DNA of 64,000 bases from Gonocerus acuteangulatus (GCA_946811695.1 OX328128.1:72284108-72348107), one strand, 5' to 3'. Numbered from the stretch's first letter, positions 53,520-64,000 are shown. Notes: a model not told the origin generated them from the sequence alone. A program made the numbers and translations.

Positions 53520-54560
53520 TAAACGCATATTGTATAGCTCTTTTATTTACTGTTCACAGATTGAAGTGGGCCACTCATCAAAAGTTAGGCAACACTCATT
53601 TGTAACTATAATTTCCATTTTTTTTTTACTTTGTGTGTATAATACCGAAGACTCTCAATCGGGATGAAGGTAATATCCTACACCCTACCTGAATGCCCTT
53701 GCTCAGAACTATTAAAGGTAGGTAGGCCAAGAAAAGACAAGCAGACGCATCGCAGCAAGACAAAGAACAGCTTCAAAACAGCTCCATCGGCTCTAAGCAG
53801 GGACTACAGGCACTGATTTTTTTAAAAAATACACAGTTCACACTTCCAAACGATGGAACGGTTTTCCTCAGTTTTTATTTGCGTTTGGAAATTTGTCAGT
53901 ATATCAAGGTTTAATTTGTTGTTTGTAATAGAGCTTTCTTTCGAACAAGCGGATGTCGAGAAGGCTGAGTAATGAGTTAAGCTTATGGGCTTTTTTGAGC
54001 CCTCAGAATCTTGCTTTTCTTCCGATTTCATTGGTGTAGGTGTTTAAATTTTTCGCAAAATATTAAATAAATATATTATAATATTTTCAAGTTAGATTAG
54101 TGATAAAATCTTTATGAAAATGCGCTAACGGGAAGCTGTTTCTAAGGAGTTATTTGGTTTAACACTGGAATAGAGTTGTTTGCATTCGAAATGTCTGGCG
54201 AGGTTTTCATGTAAGACTCAGAAGTTGGAAATATATCATCTTCAACACTCTGAGACGCCTAGATGCTTGCACGCCGCATACGTAATGATCCGAAACCCGG
54301 TAGCACGAGAAGGAGGACCTCCTCCGAAGACACCCCGTAGAGAACACAGCAAGACTCCGGTACCTACTCCAGCACGCGTCGGTAGCTGTCGGACTCGCAG
54401 GGGGTCCTAGCGCCCCCTGGGATGGCTATGGAAATACTTCCAAGACTGTTCCAGATTGGCTGTAGGATGTGATTCTAATGAGTCCAAAACACTTTTCGGG
54501 CATGTTTAGACACATTGATTTTTATCTTACTTATCATCTCATAAACATATATAAATGAAA
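53520..54560. other. No gene recognised
   Basis: 53573-53610 (GGCCACTCATCAAAAGTTAG) is repeated at 55756-55790, a possible Tc1-like end. 54240-54420 is GC-richer and holds a frame (54180-54410) with PVAREGGPPPKTPRRE that I cannot place. Confidence 0.35.
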
Positions 54561-54569
54561 GCAAATAAC

Positions 54570-54719
54570 GGCAAAGCCGTATAAAATCTACGGGTATTTG
54601 GGTGAATATCGCCAAAATAATAGCGTTCTGGTAAGTGGATTCGGCTAGTCAACGAACTTGGTCTTTTATTTGAGACACACTTTTATTTAACGAAATTTCA
54701 TCAAAATCAAGCCAGCTAG

Positions 54720-54785
<66 letters not shown>
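54570..54785 (+). repeat. Family D fragment with (TA)n (54727-54785)
   Basis: GCGTTCTGGTAAGTGGATTC, AACGAAATTTCATCAAAATC, then (TA)n, as in the left side of the 36.1-37.4 kb copy. Confidence 0.65.
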
Positions 54786-54789
<4 letters not shown>

Positions 54790-54903
54790 GACAACCGATG
54801 CAAACTTTTGCCATCTATAAAAATAAAAAATAAAGAATTCTAATTTTTATTAATTGTCAATTTAAAAGAAAAAAAAACTATGAATTAAAATAGTAAGGGT
54901 TTT

Positions 54904-55450
54904 AAAGGGCCCTCACACTGGTAAAAAGTGCTCTCAAAATTTTGGCCACAAATATTGAGCTTATTTTTGTACAACATTTTGAATGGTCTTGGACCCCTCA
55001 CACTGCACAAAAATATTACACACATTTGTATAATTGTTTAACGGCCGTTATCTTTTTTAAGTCAATTCAACCACTTGGGTCATTGTTTCCTATGAATATA
55101 TGTGCAATTGAAAATGCATTGACATAAAAATGCCGAAGAATGTTTTATTTAAGTCAAAATATTAAATCAAATAAATATATTTTTAATTGACATGATAAAA
55201 TAAAGATGCTAACAAATACTTCAAAATGTATTGTAAACGCACACACGTTGAACGAAACAAAAATAATTGCGCAATATTTTATGAGCCCGCCAAAAGGTTC
55301 CAATGTTTCAGAAAACATTTCAACGCCCCACAAAATATCGAATACCTCTTTTTTTGCAAAATATTTCTCCTCATACTCGCAACATTTTTGCACATAACCG
55401 ACTTCTTCAAAATTTTGAGAACCATTTTTGCCAGTGTGAGGGGCCCTTTA
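54904..55450. mobile_element. 547-bp terminal-inverted-repeat element
   Basis: Ends TAAAGGGCCCTCACACTGGT and its near-reverse complement CCAGTGTGAGGGGCCCTTTA continue pairing for about 40 bp (AAAAAGTGCTCTCAAAATTTT versus AAAATTTTGAGAACCATTTTT, split over the two ends). TCACACTG recurs inside at 55004. The flanking T/A bases do not settle the duplication length, so the superfamily is open. There is no transposase frame. Confidence 0.7.
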
Positions 55451-55824
55451 GACATCTCCATTTGATATAAAAATACTTCGTATAAAACTAAAGTTCGAGT
55501 TCATCAATCAGCATAAACTGCCCTATGGAAGACTTTCTCTTCGGCGAAACTCATGCGAAAAAAAGTCGTAGCGTTACGAAATCAAGAACTTCTTCGGGGT
55601 TCACAAAAGCGACTTATTGACCCGGTATATTTTAAAATGTGTTAAATTCTACCAATTGAAGCATTTCGTAGGTTATATGCCGGTTGCCTCCATATTAAGA
55701 AAGAGTGTGAACGCGCTACGGAAGATTGTGTGTACAATAATACACTGCTAATCAATGTAGACCACTCATCAAAAATTAGATAGCACCCTTTTCTAACAAT
55801 ACTTCAAGTCCTTCTTTTAATTAC
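55451..55824. other. Unassigned; coding-like but unrecognised frames
   Basis: 55500-55740 is less AT-rich and contains overlapping open frames (for example LYAGCLHIKKECERATEDCV after TTTCGTAG at 55662). No donor supports an exon. It may be transposon protein sequence. Confidence 0.3.
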
Positions 55825-55872
55825 GGATAAGTAAGGTGTTATTTCTTTGCGTTCATAACACCTTACATATCC
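55825..55872. repeat. 18-bp hairpin
   Basis: GGATAAGTAAGGTGTTAT and ATAACACCTTACATATCC pair with two mismatches around a 12-nt loop. Confidence 0.7.
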
Positions 55873-57164
55873 ATTATTAATAGTATTGTGCAAAATGGAG
55901 CAAACAAAATTTAAGAAAAATGTATTTTTTAAATATAAAAAAAATACAAATTAAACATTTGAATTTTCCAAATTTTAGATGTCATATCCTCTCTACTTTG
56001 AATTAATGCTTCACATCGGCGTTTCATTCACCTTATTAAGCTTAACGTGATAAACGTAAGCTTAACGTAAGGTAAAGAAGCTCATTCCTAAATTAAGGGG
56101 AAAAATGTTTAAAAACACAAGTGGAAAGAAATGATGATAATAATGATGGTGACATGATCTTGTGTGACCAACTCCAATAAGCAGATCAGGTCTTAGTGGA
56201 GATAGGGAGACTTCGTTTTTATTTTAATTTCTTAAAATCGTGGAAGATATTTAATTTACATTTTTTCAATTATAGGTGCCCCGATCGTGGAAGTGTTGAA
56301 AAATTATATATTTATAACGAAGAAAACCTCATATTAATCAAATAAATAAAATCATAAAATATCTGAACTTCCGAAATATTCTGAATTTAAGATGTCCACT
56401 TCAATTTTTTAAAAGTTTATTGAAAACATGAGTTTTATATTATCTCCATAGTAAATGTATTCATTATATTATTTTTATTACAAATCATCGTATTTAACTA
56501 ATAATACCAAAATATGGAGTTTTCTATGAAACAAAATTTTATTCCTTACAAAAAATATATTACCATTGATCTCATTAAATTTTACTAAATTCCCATAAAA
56601 ACTAAAGAAGTTTTATTTATGGTAATTGTCAATTAAAAAAAAAAGCAACAAAAAACATTACATATAAAATAGTAATGGTCTTAGGAATAGCCCTGTAGTA
56701 TACCTTCATCCAGTGTTTGGGTGCATGTTGCCCTGAGGGCCTTGGAAATCCTCCCACGCCCTAATAGCACACCCTGCGGACACCCACCAATTTAGAACAT
56801 ATATTTCCACCTTTTGTTGCAGGCGAAGAGAAGGGGGATAAGATATAATTAATATTTGCTGTCAGTGCTCGTCTGAAGAAATATTTATTGATTTTATTTA
56901 GTATTATTATTTTGTATGTTTCTTTGGATTTTAACTCCTTATGTCTTAGTTTATATGCGTGTCAAACGTGTTGAAAATGTTTCAACTCAATTCTAGAAAA
57001 TGCTAGTTCCATTTTTATGAAAAATAGTTATAGATATGGGTACTATTTTCTTCGCGCAAATTTATCCATGCGGAAAACCGTGAGGGTATAAACTTTCTCT
57101 TTCCTTTGATACAAAATATTTCTGTACCAAATGTCATCAAAATCGCACAATTTTTTAAGCTGCT
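55873..57164. other. No gene; fragment of family D
   Basis: 56990-57164 has family D words (AATGTCATCAAAATCGCAC). The rest is AT-rich with no supportable gene. Confidence 0.4.
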
Positions 57165-57216
57165 ACAGGCAGAATAGCTCAGAGTGACCTAGCAGATGTA
57201 AATTATGAAATTAGAA

Positions 57217-57428
57217 AAATGGCAGAGCACACGGGATATCCTAGCTGATGTCAAAGTATAACACTTAAAAATGGCAGAGCACACGGGATATCCTAGCTGA
57301 TGTCAAAGTATAACACTTAAAAATGGCAGAGCACACGGGATATCCTAGCTGATGTCAAAGTATAACACTTAAAAATGGCAGAGCACACGGGATATCCTAG
57401 CTGATGTCAAAGTATAACACTTAAAAAA
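57217..57428 (+). repeat. Four tandem copies of a 52-bp unit
   Basis: GGCAGAGCACACGGGATATC starts at 57221, 57273, 57325 and 57377, with identical sequence between. The unit reads WQSTRDILADVKV in one frame, a LINE protein segment, so the array is an amplified piece of the LINE that follows it. 52 is not a multiple of three, so it breaks the frame. Confidence 0.92.
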
Positions 57429-58378
57429 GTAAGTAAGGCCTTGGAAAACATTAATCAGATCATCGGAAAAATAAGAAAGATACTCGACTCGACTTAGAAT
57501 CGGACACACTAGAATAACTCATTCATACCTGATGTCCCGAGACGACCCACCACTTAGCATCAAATGCTATGTAAGAATAACCTGTTAGTTGACTGCAGAA
57601 TTTACGAAAACAACAAAGAAAATCCCAGCTATCTAATAAAATTACTGGAATTCTAGCGAATTATCCCAACCAAAGCCTTAAGCTTTTTGATTTTCAAGTT
57701 CTACAGAACTACTAAATAAAGTTTAGCCATAATAGACCTTTTCTCTGTTGTTATTCATAATGTCTAGGATCTTTTGGAATATTGACAATAGAAAATTCTT
57801 ATTATTGATGAGCATATTTATAATATGAGAAAGAGAGAAAAAATATGGCGTTGGGATTTTAGCTGAAGACATTGCAAAATAATATTTAGACCATAAAAGA
57901 AATCGCAGAAAAAGTAGGTCTGCAGATTCCAGCGTTTGGGGTTTTAACCTTATTTTTCGCTACGATCACTTCCTTGTTCATTTGACTGTTGTTCTTTTTT
58001 AATTCAAAATTTTACATTTTACATCGCCCTTTACCAAACACTCTCGAAGAAAATTCAAATCGCCGTGCCGTTAAACAAGAAAAAAAAATGCAAATCGACA
58101 ACGAAACGTTGCATAAAGTAGGTAATAATAATAACTCATTATTTATATAAATATGTTTAATGGTTTAAAGACGAGTACATTATGACACGACGAGATAACC
58201 CTATATGCAGTATATGAAACAAAGAACTTACGACAAATACTGACAGACTGCCAAAGACGATGCAATGTTAACATCCCGAATGATATGCAAGAACTCCTAG
58301 GCAATGATAACCAATACATCAACACTATACTGACCTACCTCAAAAACTCCGGACTATATAATCTTATTCCAGGACAAT
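57217..58378 (+). pseudogene. I/Jockey-type LINE C-terminal fragment
   Basis: After the 52-bp repeat the frame gives RIGHTRITHSYLMSRDDPPL and SIKCYVRITC, the conserved R-x-x-x-G-H-T-x-x-T-H-x-Y-L region with its CCHC-like cysteines after the RNase H domain. About 540 bp later the end of the protein reads QILTDCQRRCNVNIPNDMQE, LLGNDNQYINTILTYLKNSG and LYNLI, then TAA at 58376-58378. The intervening stretch (about 57650-58185) is AT-rich and may be an insertion. No reverse transcriptase part is present. Confidence 0.7.
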
Positions 58379-59214
58379 AAGCACTGTTGACTTAAAAATA
58401 ATATTATACTTCCGTAGATACTAAGTACAATTTATCGGTGAACTCATCACACAAATTCTTTTATAATTAAAAGTTTATACAACAACGTTCGCCAAGCTGA
58501 TTTCCTAGAATAAATGGACTCAGTCGATACCCTTTTTTGAGTTGATCGCTAATGAATCAGAACACACCAAATAAAAAACAATGGCTTAAAAAAATATTAA
58601 AAACCTCCAAAATAATATTTTGTTTATAAAAAAAATTAACAATCAGATGAAAATATTAAGGGGCTGGAGAATGGCTTATCAATTTCATATGTGTGTGTGT
58701 GTGTATATATATATAAAAGCACAAACACACAGAGACTAAAAACCTTAGTGGAAGGACGTAAAGTAAAAAATCGTAAATCATAATTTTTCTAACACATCAG
58801 GCAGACGTCTTAAGGGAAAGAGATGGTGGTTTAGAAGATCTCCCACGCTCTAATGACTGCTTTTAAAAAGGGCTCAATATCCCCTCTTGAGCTCTCTTTC
58901 CAGGCAGAGAGAGGTTAGAGAAAAAAATACAACGTCGGCACAATAGAGTAAAATCATGGGCTTGAAATGGTGCTCTTGCGGTACACCGGCTTTCAGTGGG
59001 TTAGCAGTCAGTTTTACTGCCTCTTAGCTCTAGCTTGTTCCTCCTTTCTTATTAGTTAAGCTTGATTTATTGTATGCTACTCTTAGTTTCTTGTAGTATA
59101 TTTGTAGTTGTAGAATTCCTCAAAAGTCCAACTTGCCAAGTCATCTAAGCGCGCTTCCTTCCTTATCCCTAGTTTGATAAACTTGGAATAGACGTAGCTT
59201 GGCTAAAAGGGCTA
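58379..59214. other. No gene; (GT)n/(TA)n near 58689-58715
   Basis: 58800-59010 shows words shared with 56700-56830 (CTCCCACGCTCTAATGACTG versus CTCCCACGCCCTAATAGCAC), a diverged repeat pair. A family D start occurs at 59115-59180. Confidence 0.4.
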
Positions 59215-59640
59215 CTTGGCTACTCGTACATTATTTGTCGTATATTTCTCTTGTTAGAATATAAGGGAAATACCAATTTGTATAATTTAAGCAAAAGTAT
59301 AACAGAAAAAGTGTGAAAAATGTTGGGATGATGAAGTGTCCTTGCGAGACACCCTATTTTAACTCAGAATGAGAGGGAGATAGTTAGCCGTTGCGGTGAT
59401 ACGAAGTCAAGAGATGGTTGGCTAGGAGAAAAAAAAAGATTGGTTCTAAATTTATTTTCATGATATTTAAAAGGTTTCTTGCTGTTTTATTATTCTCACT
59501 TGTAATTGTGTATACTTATTTTTTAGCTGAAGAAGGCTGCCAAAGTGCAGCCGAAACGTCCAATATAGATTTGTGTCTGAAGATCTGACGTTTTTTTCTT
59601 CTAGCCAAATCCCAACCATCCCTTGACTATATTGACTGTA
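59215..59640 (+). mobile_element. Penelope-like element tail, family K
   Basis: Shares its left part with 49395-49560 (minus) and its right part with 16590-16790 (minus), so one repeat can be assembled from three incomplete copies. It contains the hammerhead-like motif listed next. No coding sequence is seen. Confidence 0.55.
59527..59560 (+). ncRNA. Third hammerhead-like motif, strong stem II
   Basis: CTGAAGA at 59527-59533, one extra A, stem II GGCTGC/GCAGCC (six pairs, 59535-59540 with 59547-59552), loop CAAAGT, GAAA at 59553-59556, then C, G, T, C. Stem III is almost absent, and stem I is not evident (CTTATTTTTTAG against CAATATAGA). The core order matches the two motifs at 14629 and 51738. 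Probably a decayed or dimer-only form. Confidence 0.45.
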
Positions 59641-60218
59641 TATTTACTCAGCTTTTCGACTTTTTTACGCATGTCCACATTCCATAACATATAGATAGTC
59701 CTTTGGAAAGCTTGCAATAAAATCAGTTAATATCTTGTTTTTTTTTTGTTGTTTTTTGTTTTGATATTTCTTGAAAAATGTAAACGCCGGCAATGAACAT
59801 GTCTTTTTTAAAAAAATACATTATTTTTTTTTACATCATTCGCTCACCGAAAGTATTCACGCAAGAGACCTTCTCAAGGCGTAAAACGATGGGTAATGAA
59901 ATTTACTATAAGTTTCTACTAGTTATAAATGATTTACTACTTTACGAAATAGCCATAAATATGGAAACAAATAGAATTTTTTCTTTGGCACATTGAAATG
60001 CACTTTGGTCTTTCTTATTGCAGAATGAAAACTAATGATTATATAATAAAACAACCCACCAAATTTCGTTTCAATCGGATTGATAGTTTTCGGATAATGA
60101 TTTTACAATTTAGGTATCACATTTTTCAAATCGTTGCAAAATCCAACATATTGCTTTACATGTTTGAAATAATTTCTTAAAAGACTATTGCATTCAACCT
60201 TTCATAAACATTTTACAG
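59641..60218. other. No gene; family D-like sequence
   Basis: 59990-60110 contains CCAAATTTCGTTTCAATCGG and similar family D words. Open frames at 59793-59996 and 59998-60180 fall in this repeat and are not taken as genes. Confidence 0.4.
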
Positions 60219-60405
60219 ATTGAAAATCCATAATTTTGGACGGCTTCAGGAATTTCTTAAAGATATTTTAAGATTATTTAAGATACATTTACCTCAATTA
60301 TTGTTATTTGAATTGTTGCAATTTTTAGAATGCCCCAACATACAACTGAAAACAAATGTGCCCAGGACTAATATAGTATTTTTTTATGACAGTATTGTAT
60401 CAGCT
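60219..60405 (+). CDS. Candidate internal exon (62 codons), unknown protein
   Basis: CCTTTCATAAACATTTTACAG precedes one base plus 62 open codons (blocks LKIHNFGRLQEFLKDILRLF, KIHLPQLLLFELLQFLECPN and IQLKTNVPRTNIVFFYDSIV), followed by GCT|GTAAGA. It is leucine-rich and helical in look. The LQxFLxxIL...LLxFLECP order faintly recalls the last helices of PX domains. It ends in phase 0, fitting the start of 63691-63935. One leading base would also fit the end of the 32091 microexon. Confidence 0.4.
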
Positions 60406-60731
60406 GTAAGAATACATTATTCTTTTAGCATTTAATATTTGGAAATATGATCATTGCCCTTAAGGAACACTGACTCCCCTCCAAAAAAATTAAAAACAAA
60501 ATAAATAAATGAAAAAAATACGTAGATGTAGCTAGACATATATTTATGCGTGTGTATATTTATATATATTTTTTTATTTGTAATCCATTTTGTATGTATA
60601 TACGTTTAATATCTATCCACTATGTGTGGTTAAGTGTTCCAAATTCAATATACCAAACACGACACTTTTAAACAGCAAAGATTAGCACCTAACGATATAG
60701 AAGTTTCTTATAATTATAGTGCGGTGGTGAC

Positions 60732-60830
60732 CGTGGGCGTATATAAGGGGGGGGCTAAGAAGACAGCAACACCCCTTCCCCGAAATTGTGATTTCATCGG
60801 TAAAAATGTGTCATAACAATTATTTAAATA
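60732..60830 (+). mobile_element. hAT-type MITE with G tract, copy 5 (left end only)
   Basis: GTGGGCGTATATAAG, a G run, CCCCGAAATTGTGATTTCATC and GGTAAAAATGTGTCATAA follow copies 1-4 and then stop. Confidence 0.65.
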
Positions 60831-61158
60831 ACATGACTTCGCTGCGAATGAGATGAGAAGTGCTTAGTGTGTGTGTACAGTAACATCTAAAAGTATTAAG
60901 TGTAATACAAATATTGGCATAATGATTTTACAAAGCGAGGAAATGGAACAAAAATGACAAATTATTGTTCATGATTGAAGAACATTTCGTTTAAATAAAT
61001 CCTATAAAAACGAAAAATGTCCTTAATATTTACCCCGGTTTACTAGGTGTTCAGAGTAAATCAATCAAATCAATCAAATAATTTATTTGTTTTTGGGAAT
61101 GTATCCCATACAAATAGAGTGCGTACTTCACATAAATATACTATAAATATCCAATATG

Positions 61159-61165
<7 letters not shown>
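60830..61165. other. No gene recognised
   Basis: AT-rich, with repeated TCAATCAAA words near 61058-61078. Confidence 0.4.

Positions 61166-61203
<38 letters not shown>
61166..61203. repeat. (TA)n microsatellite
   Basis: About 19 TA units; a SINE 3' end (TTTTAACGTCCATGATATAA) follows near 61255. Confidence 0.95.
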
Positions 61204-61210
<7 letters not shown>

Positions 61211-61385
61211 GCATTTTATAATTCTTTATCATTTAATTTATTTATTTATTTAAATTTTAACGTCCATGATATAATTTAATTTAAAACCACTCCAAAAAAT
61301 AAAAAAAAATAAAAATAAATATATGTCTTATATAAATAAATTTCTGACATATATAAATATATATTAACATCTGTTTTTTCAAACA

Positions 61386-62325
61386 CTACTCTTCTAACAT
61401 AAATTTTCTGAGGTTAAGAGTCCTGATGGTGTACTGGAGAAGAGCCCTGATGGTCGACATATCGGTGGTATTGAGAATCTGGTAAAACTCTTCTGTTGAT
61501 TTATTGATGAAGTTGGGAAGATAGTATGTCCTGAAAGGTGAATAGATTGGGCAACAGCAATAGAAATGTTTATAGGGTTTCATTGATCTGAAGGTTACAA
61601 ATATTGCATGGATCTTGTGGTGTTAATTGGTGTGAAGTTCAATGGTATGAAAGTCTAATACATTTTATGCTGGCTGTTCGAATTTGAGTTAGAAGATTAT
61701 GCTGTGAATAAGTGAGTTTCATCTGTAGATTTTGTTGAGGCGTATGCTCTGGGTTATAAATCCTTTTGTAATTTGGGCAAAACATCGAGTTTGTCATCCT
61801 ATCTAAATCTTTATTGTGGAGTTTTTCTTTTATCGTGGTAAGACCAATATTTATATTTTTTCTCCTCTCCGATGTGTTTTCTAAAACTGCTATTAGTTCC
61901 TCTAATTGAAAGGATTTAATTATCTCCTGAAGCTGTAAAATCCAGTTATATTTAGTATTATTAGGATACCTAGTTGCATTATTTTTGAGGGCATTGAAAC
62001 ATATTCTTGGGTATCTGTGGCTAGGCATGTCCAGTATTTTTCTACCCCAGTTCAGACCCCGTTCCAAGATGTTATATGCTATATACGTAGTCCCTGTTTC
62101 CAAGCGTAGAATATAATGGAGGTGTGGATGGATGCAGGTTGAGAATCGTCTTGTAAAAGGCAAGGCGACAGCTCTCCACCATCTCCAGATACCTGAGGGA
62201 CCATATTCTTGCACCATACATCAGACAGAGAACAGCACACCTAGATAAGTGACTTCAGTGAGCATTTCGATTTCCTGACCATTATACATAAACTTGCGTT
62301 CAGCTTTGGAGGTGTTCAGAGTATC
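61386..62325 (-). pseudogene. LINE reverse transcriptase thumb and C-terminus
   Basis: Minus strand, from right to left: KFMYNGQEIEMLTEVTYLGV then LFS (thumb, near 62230-62320), a break, MYGARIWS-like, then a 192-codon frame (62217-61639) with THIAY/TYIAYNILERGLNWGRKI, LDMPSHRYPRICFNALKNN and YNWILQLQEIIKSF. A second frame (61583-61386) carries CNICNLQINETL upstream and HFYCCCPIYSPFRTYYLPNF, a CCHC-like zinc motif, then the stop. The YLGV, RYPRICF and CPIYSPxRxxYLPxFI blocks are those of an animal LINE ORF2 end. At least two frame breaks; no active-site part. Confidence 0.7.
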
Positions 62326-62464
62326 TCAAACATTTTGTGGTGATATTAATTTTTTATAATGAACCGATTCTGTTTTCTTTAAACAAATATTTTTCCTAAA
62401 ATGTTTCGTTAGAAGATGCCAAAAACGTCACACCAGGTAGTAAACACACACAAACACACACACA

Positions 62465-62470
<6 letters not shown>
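62326..62470. other. No gene; (CA)n then (TA)n to its right
   Basis: AT-rich; (CA)n near 62446-62462 and (TA)n at 62471-62501. Confidence 0.6.
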
Positions 62471-62501
<31 letters not shown>

Positions 62502-62505
<4 letters not shown>

Positions 62506-62717
62506 TTTAAATTTTAACGTCCATTATTATTAACTACGAATTTTGGGAGGGGTTATCTGGTTATCTATAGGTTATCACCCTTTTCTAGCCAGGACAGGGC
62601 TGATGCCTTTTATTTTTTCTAAAGAAAAACCACCAACCCATAGTGGGAATCGAACCCACGACCTTTGGCACGGAGTGTTAAGTGCTTACGCCTTAACAAT
62701 CACGTCCACCGGGCCTC
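62502..62717 (-). mobile_element. tRNA-derived SINE, minus orientation
   Basis: Minus reading: GGCCCGGTGGACGTGATTGT, GCGTAAGCACTTAACACTCC, B box CGTGGGTTCGATTCCCACTA, TGTCCTGGCTAGAAAAGGG, and 3' end ATAATGGACGTTAAAATTTA. Almost full length; its right end abuts a (TA)n tract. Confidence 0.75.
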
Positions 62718-62728
62718 CTATATATATA

Positions 62729-62770
<42 letters not shown>

Positions 62771-62781
62771 TACATATATAC
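62718..62781. repeat. (TA)n tract
   Basis: TA units with TTTA and CATA breaks. Confidence 0.95.
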
Positions 62782-63000
62782 GTAGATCGCAATCAAAGCA
62801 ACAAACAATATAATCATCACCCAAGCCTCTAATAGATCGCTATAAACCCCGTTCAGTGCCGCAGTCGTAGACAAAAAACCGTCTGAGACCTCTTTTGGGG
62901 CATGCGCCGATCCGTGGAAAAAAACACACCAGCCTATGGCACACACACCGAGACACCGAGGCGCAGAATTAAAAGGCAGTTTACACAGTACCGCTAAGGA
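62782..63000 (-). CDS. Possible exon with a membrane segment (minus)
   Basis: A minus-strand open frame in a GC-richer block ends ALNGVYSDLLEAWVMIILFV then ALIAIY|GTATAT. The WVMIILFVALIAIY part is a good transmembrane helix. There is no in-frame ATG, and the upstream splice site is unclear (GCGTTAG near 63015). It could be the start region of a small membrane protein or a chance frame. Confidence 0.22.
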
Positions 63001-63660
63001 TAGGCCACGCTAACGCAGTTCGGCCCTCGGCCCGCTAGGCTATCATTACGACACGCGGGCAAGGAGGAAAAAAAGTGGGTCTTTCTGGGAAAGACAAAGT
63101 CTTCTCTGCTCGGTATTTTTTTGCCGAAGAATCGTGACCATAATATCGTGATGGTCAGCAATTGCTCAAGTGATGAACGCATTTAGAATGTCTGCTCACG
63201 TGATGGCTTGTCACATTTTGGCGTGTACACACTATTCTACGTAAAGCAGGAACTGCGTCTCCCATGTCCTTCCTCGTTCTTATGGTATGCGTTAATAGGA
63301 TTCCCAGTATATGTATTTTTTTTTTTATTGGGAATCGTCAAACACCGTTTATTGCGACATGTTTAACCATTTTCTCAGTCCGACTTCCAGAAACTGTGAC
63401 ATCATAGCGCGTTTCCATAACGGTCTTATCTCTAGTGCCATTTGGAAAGCCTGGAATATAAAAGCGTAACGGATGGCTATATGTACATGGAAGATGTATG
63501 AGAAAAGTATTATTGGGCGTATCAATCTCAGAAACGGCTTATCCGATTTAGATGCGGTTTTCACTAATATATTGCGGTAAGCATCACTAAACAACTAGTA
63601 TTTGTTTCATGTCCATCGGTCCATAAATAGAAAAGTTATTCCAATGTAAAGGATCTATGT
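63000..63660. other. No gene; fragments of family D
   Basis: 63245-63290 and 63375-63460 are family D starts (AACTGTGACATCATAGCGCG, CTAGTGCCATTTGGAAAGCC). 63530-63590 has the AACGGCTTATCCGATTTAGA word. Confidence 0.5.
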
Positions 63661-63690
63661 ATTAGCTGTTTTTCGCACGGTCTGCTTTAG

Positions 63691-63935
63691 GTGGCTCTGT
63701 CGCCTGTTAGCTATCCTAGTAGCCTATATGCGTTGGTTCCAGATATCATGAAAGAAGCTAAATATTATGAAAGAAGCATTATTCTGGAGAACCATTATTC
63801 TGGTCTCCCGGCTCCTTTCTCCAGCGGTGATGGTTTCATGGCCGTTATATTTCGCCCATTAGGAGATATCCGCCGGGAGAAAAGAAGAATGAAACCCCAG
63901 CGAGGAAGCCTAAAGGCGAACAGAGAAGCATTAAT
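63691..63935 (+). CDS. Candidate internal exon (81 codons), unknown protein
   Basis: GCTGTTTTTCGCACGGTCTGCTTTAG precedes an open frame (blocks VALSPVSYPSSLYALVPDIM, KEAKYYERSIILENHYSGLP, FMAVIFRPLGDIRREKRRMK and GSLKANREAL), followed by TTAAT|GTAAGG. It starts in phase 0 and leaves two bases. The higher G+C, balanced codons and two-sided splice signals make it one of the better host-exon candidates. If the donor were not used the frame would stop at once (TAA). The gene continues beyond the window. Unrecognised. Confidence 0.45.
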
Positions 63936-64000
63936 GTAAGGTAAATGTTTTTTCTAATACACTGCTGCCCAAAGACACAATTCCAAGGGCACGAAGTCGC

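Noticed and set aside
57217..57428. CRISPR-like array (also 32253-33310)
   Set aside because: Direct tandem repeats without spacers, in eukaryotic DNA.

Overview
The window looks like nuclear DNA of an animal, most likely an arthropod. It is strongly AT-rich, contains no bacterial-type gene, and is filled with long (TA)n microsatellites and decayed copies of animal transposons: Penelope-like elements (PLE), piggyBac-like, hAT, mariner and Tigger/pogo DNA elements, Jockey/I-type LINEs and tRNA-derived SINEs. I cannot name the species. There is no intact single-exon gene; nearly all long open frames come from (TA)n tracts, tandem repeats or transposon remains.

Layout. 0-5 kb: an unnamed dispersed repeat (called family D here), PLE tails next to (TA)n tracts, a PLE GIY-YIG endonuclease fragment, and a short Tigger element. 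5-13 kb: a poly(A)-tailed retroposed piece, a 954-bp TTAA-flanked element with repeated palindromes, a SINE and a foldback element. 13-22 kb: the densest PLE region. PLE copies start or end in (TA)n tracts, one keeps an endonuclease frame and a hammerhead-ribozyme-like tail, and several tails lie head to head as hairpins. A GC-rich promoter-like island lies at 16.0-16.4 kb. 22-29 kb: hAT MITEs with G/C tracts, a Tc1/mariner-type MITE and a 2.1-kb inverted repeat with arms of about 770 bp. 32.3-33.3 kb: thirteen copies of an 81-bp unit. 33.6-40.4 kb: one 6.8-kb piggyBac-like element that holds a second TTAA element inside its transposase remnant. 41-48 kb: a second hAT MITE and LINE fragments. 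48-60 kb: a foldback, an inverted PLE pair with a second hammerhead-like motif, a possible promoter, a SINE, a TIR element and a LINE with a 52-bp repeat. 60-64 kb: a LINE C-terminus on the minus strand and candidate host exons.

Host genes. Several short frames on the plus strand have a polypyrimidine-AG on the left and a GT donor on the right. The best set is 28953-29022, 29901-29992, 30908-31037 and 32091-32118, perhaps ending at 41781-41874. Their codon phases fit one another in order, so they may be exons of one gene with transposon-filled introns. If so, the giant hairpin, the MITEs and the piggyBac element are intronic. I do not recognise the protein. Other two-sided candidates (2936, 12777, 15177, 24225, 48471, 60219, 63691) are listed separately with lower confidence, because AT-rich DNA gives many chance splice sites. 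No database search was possible; family names rest on motifs read by eye.
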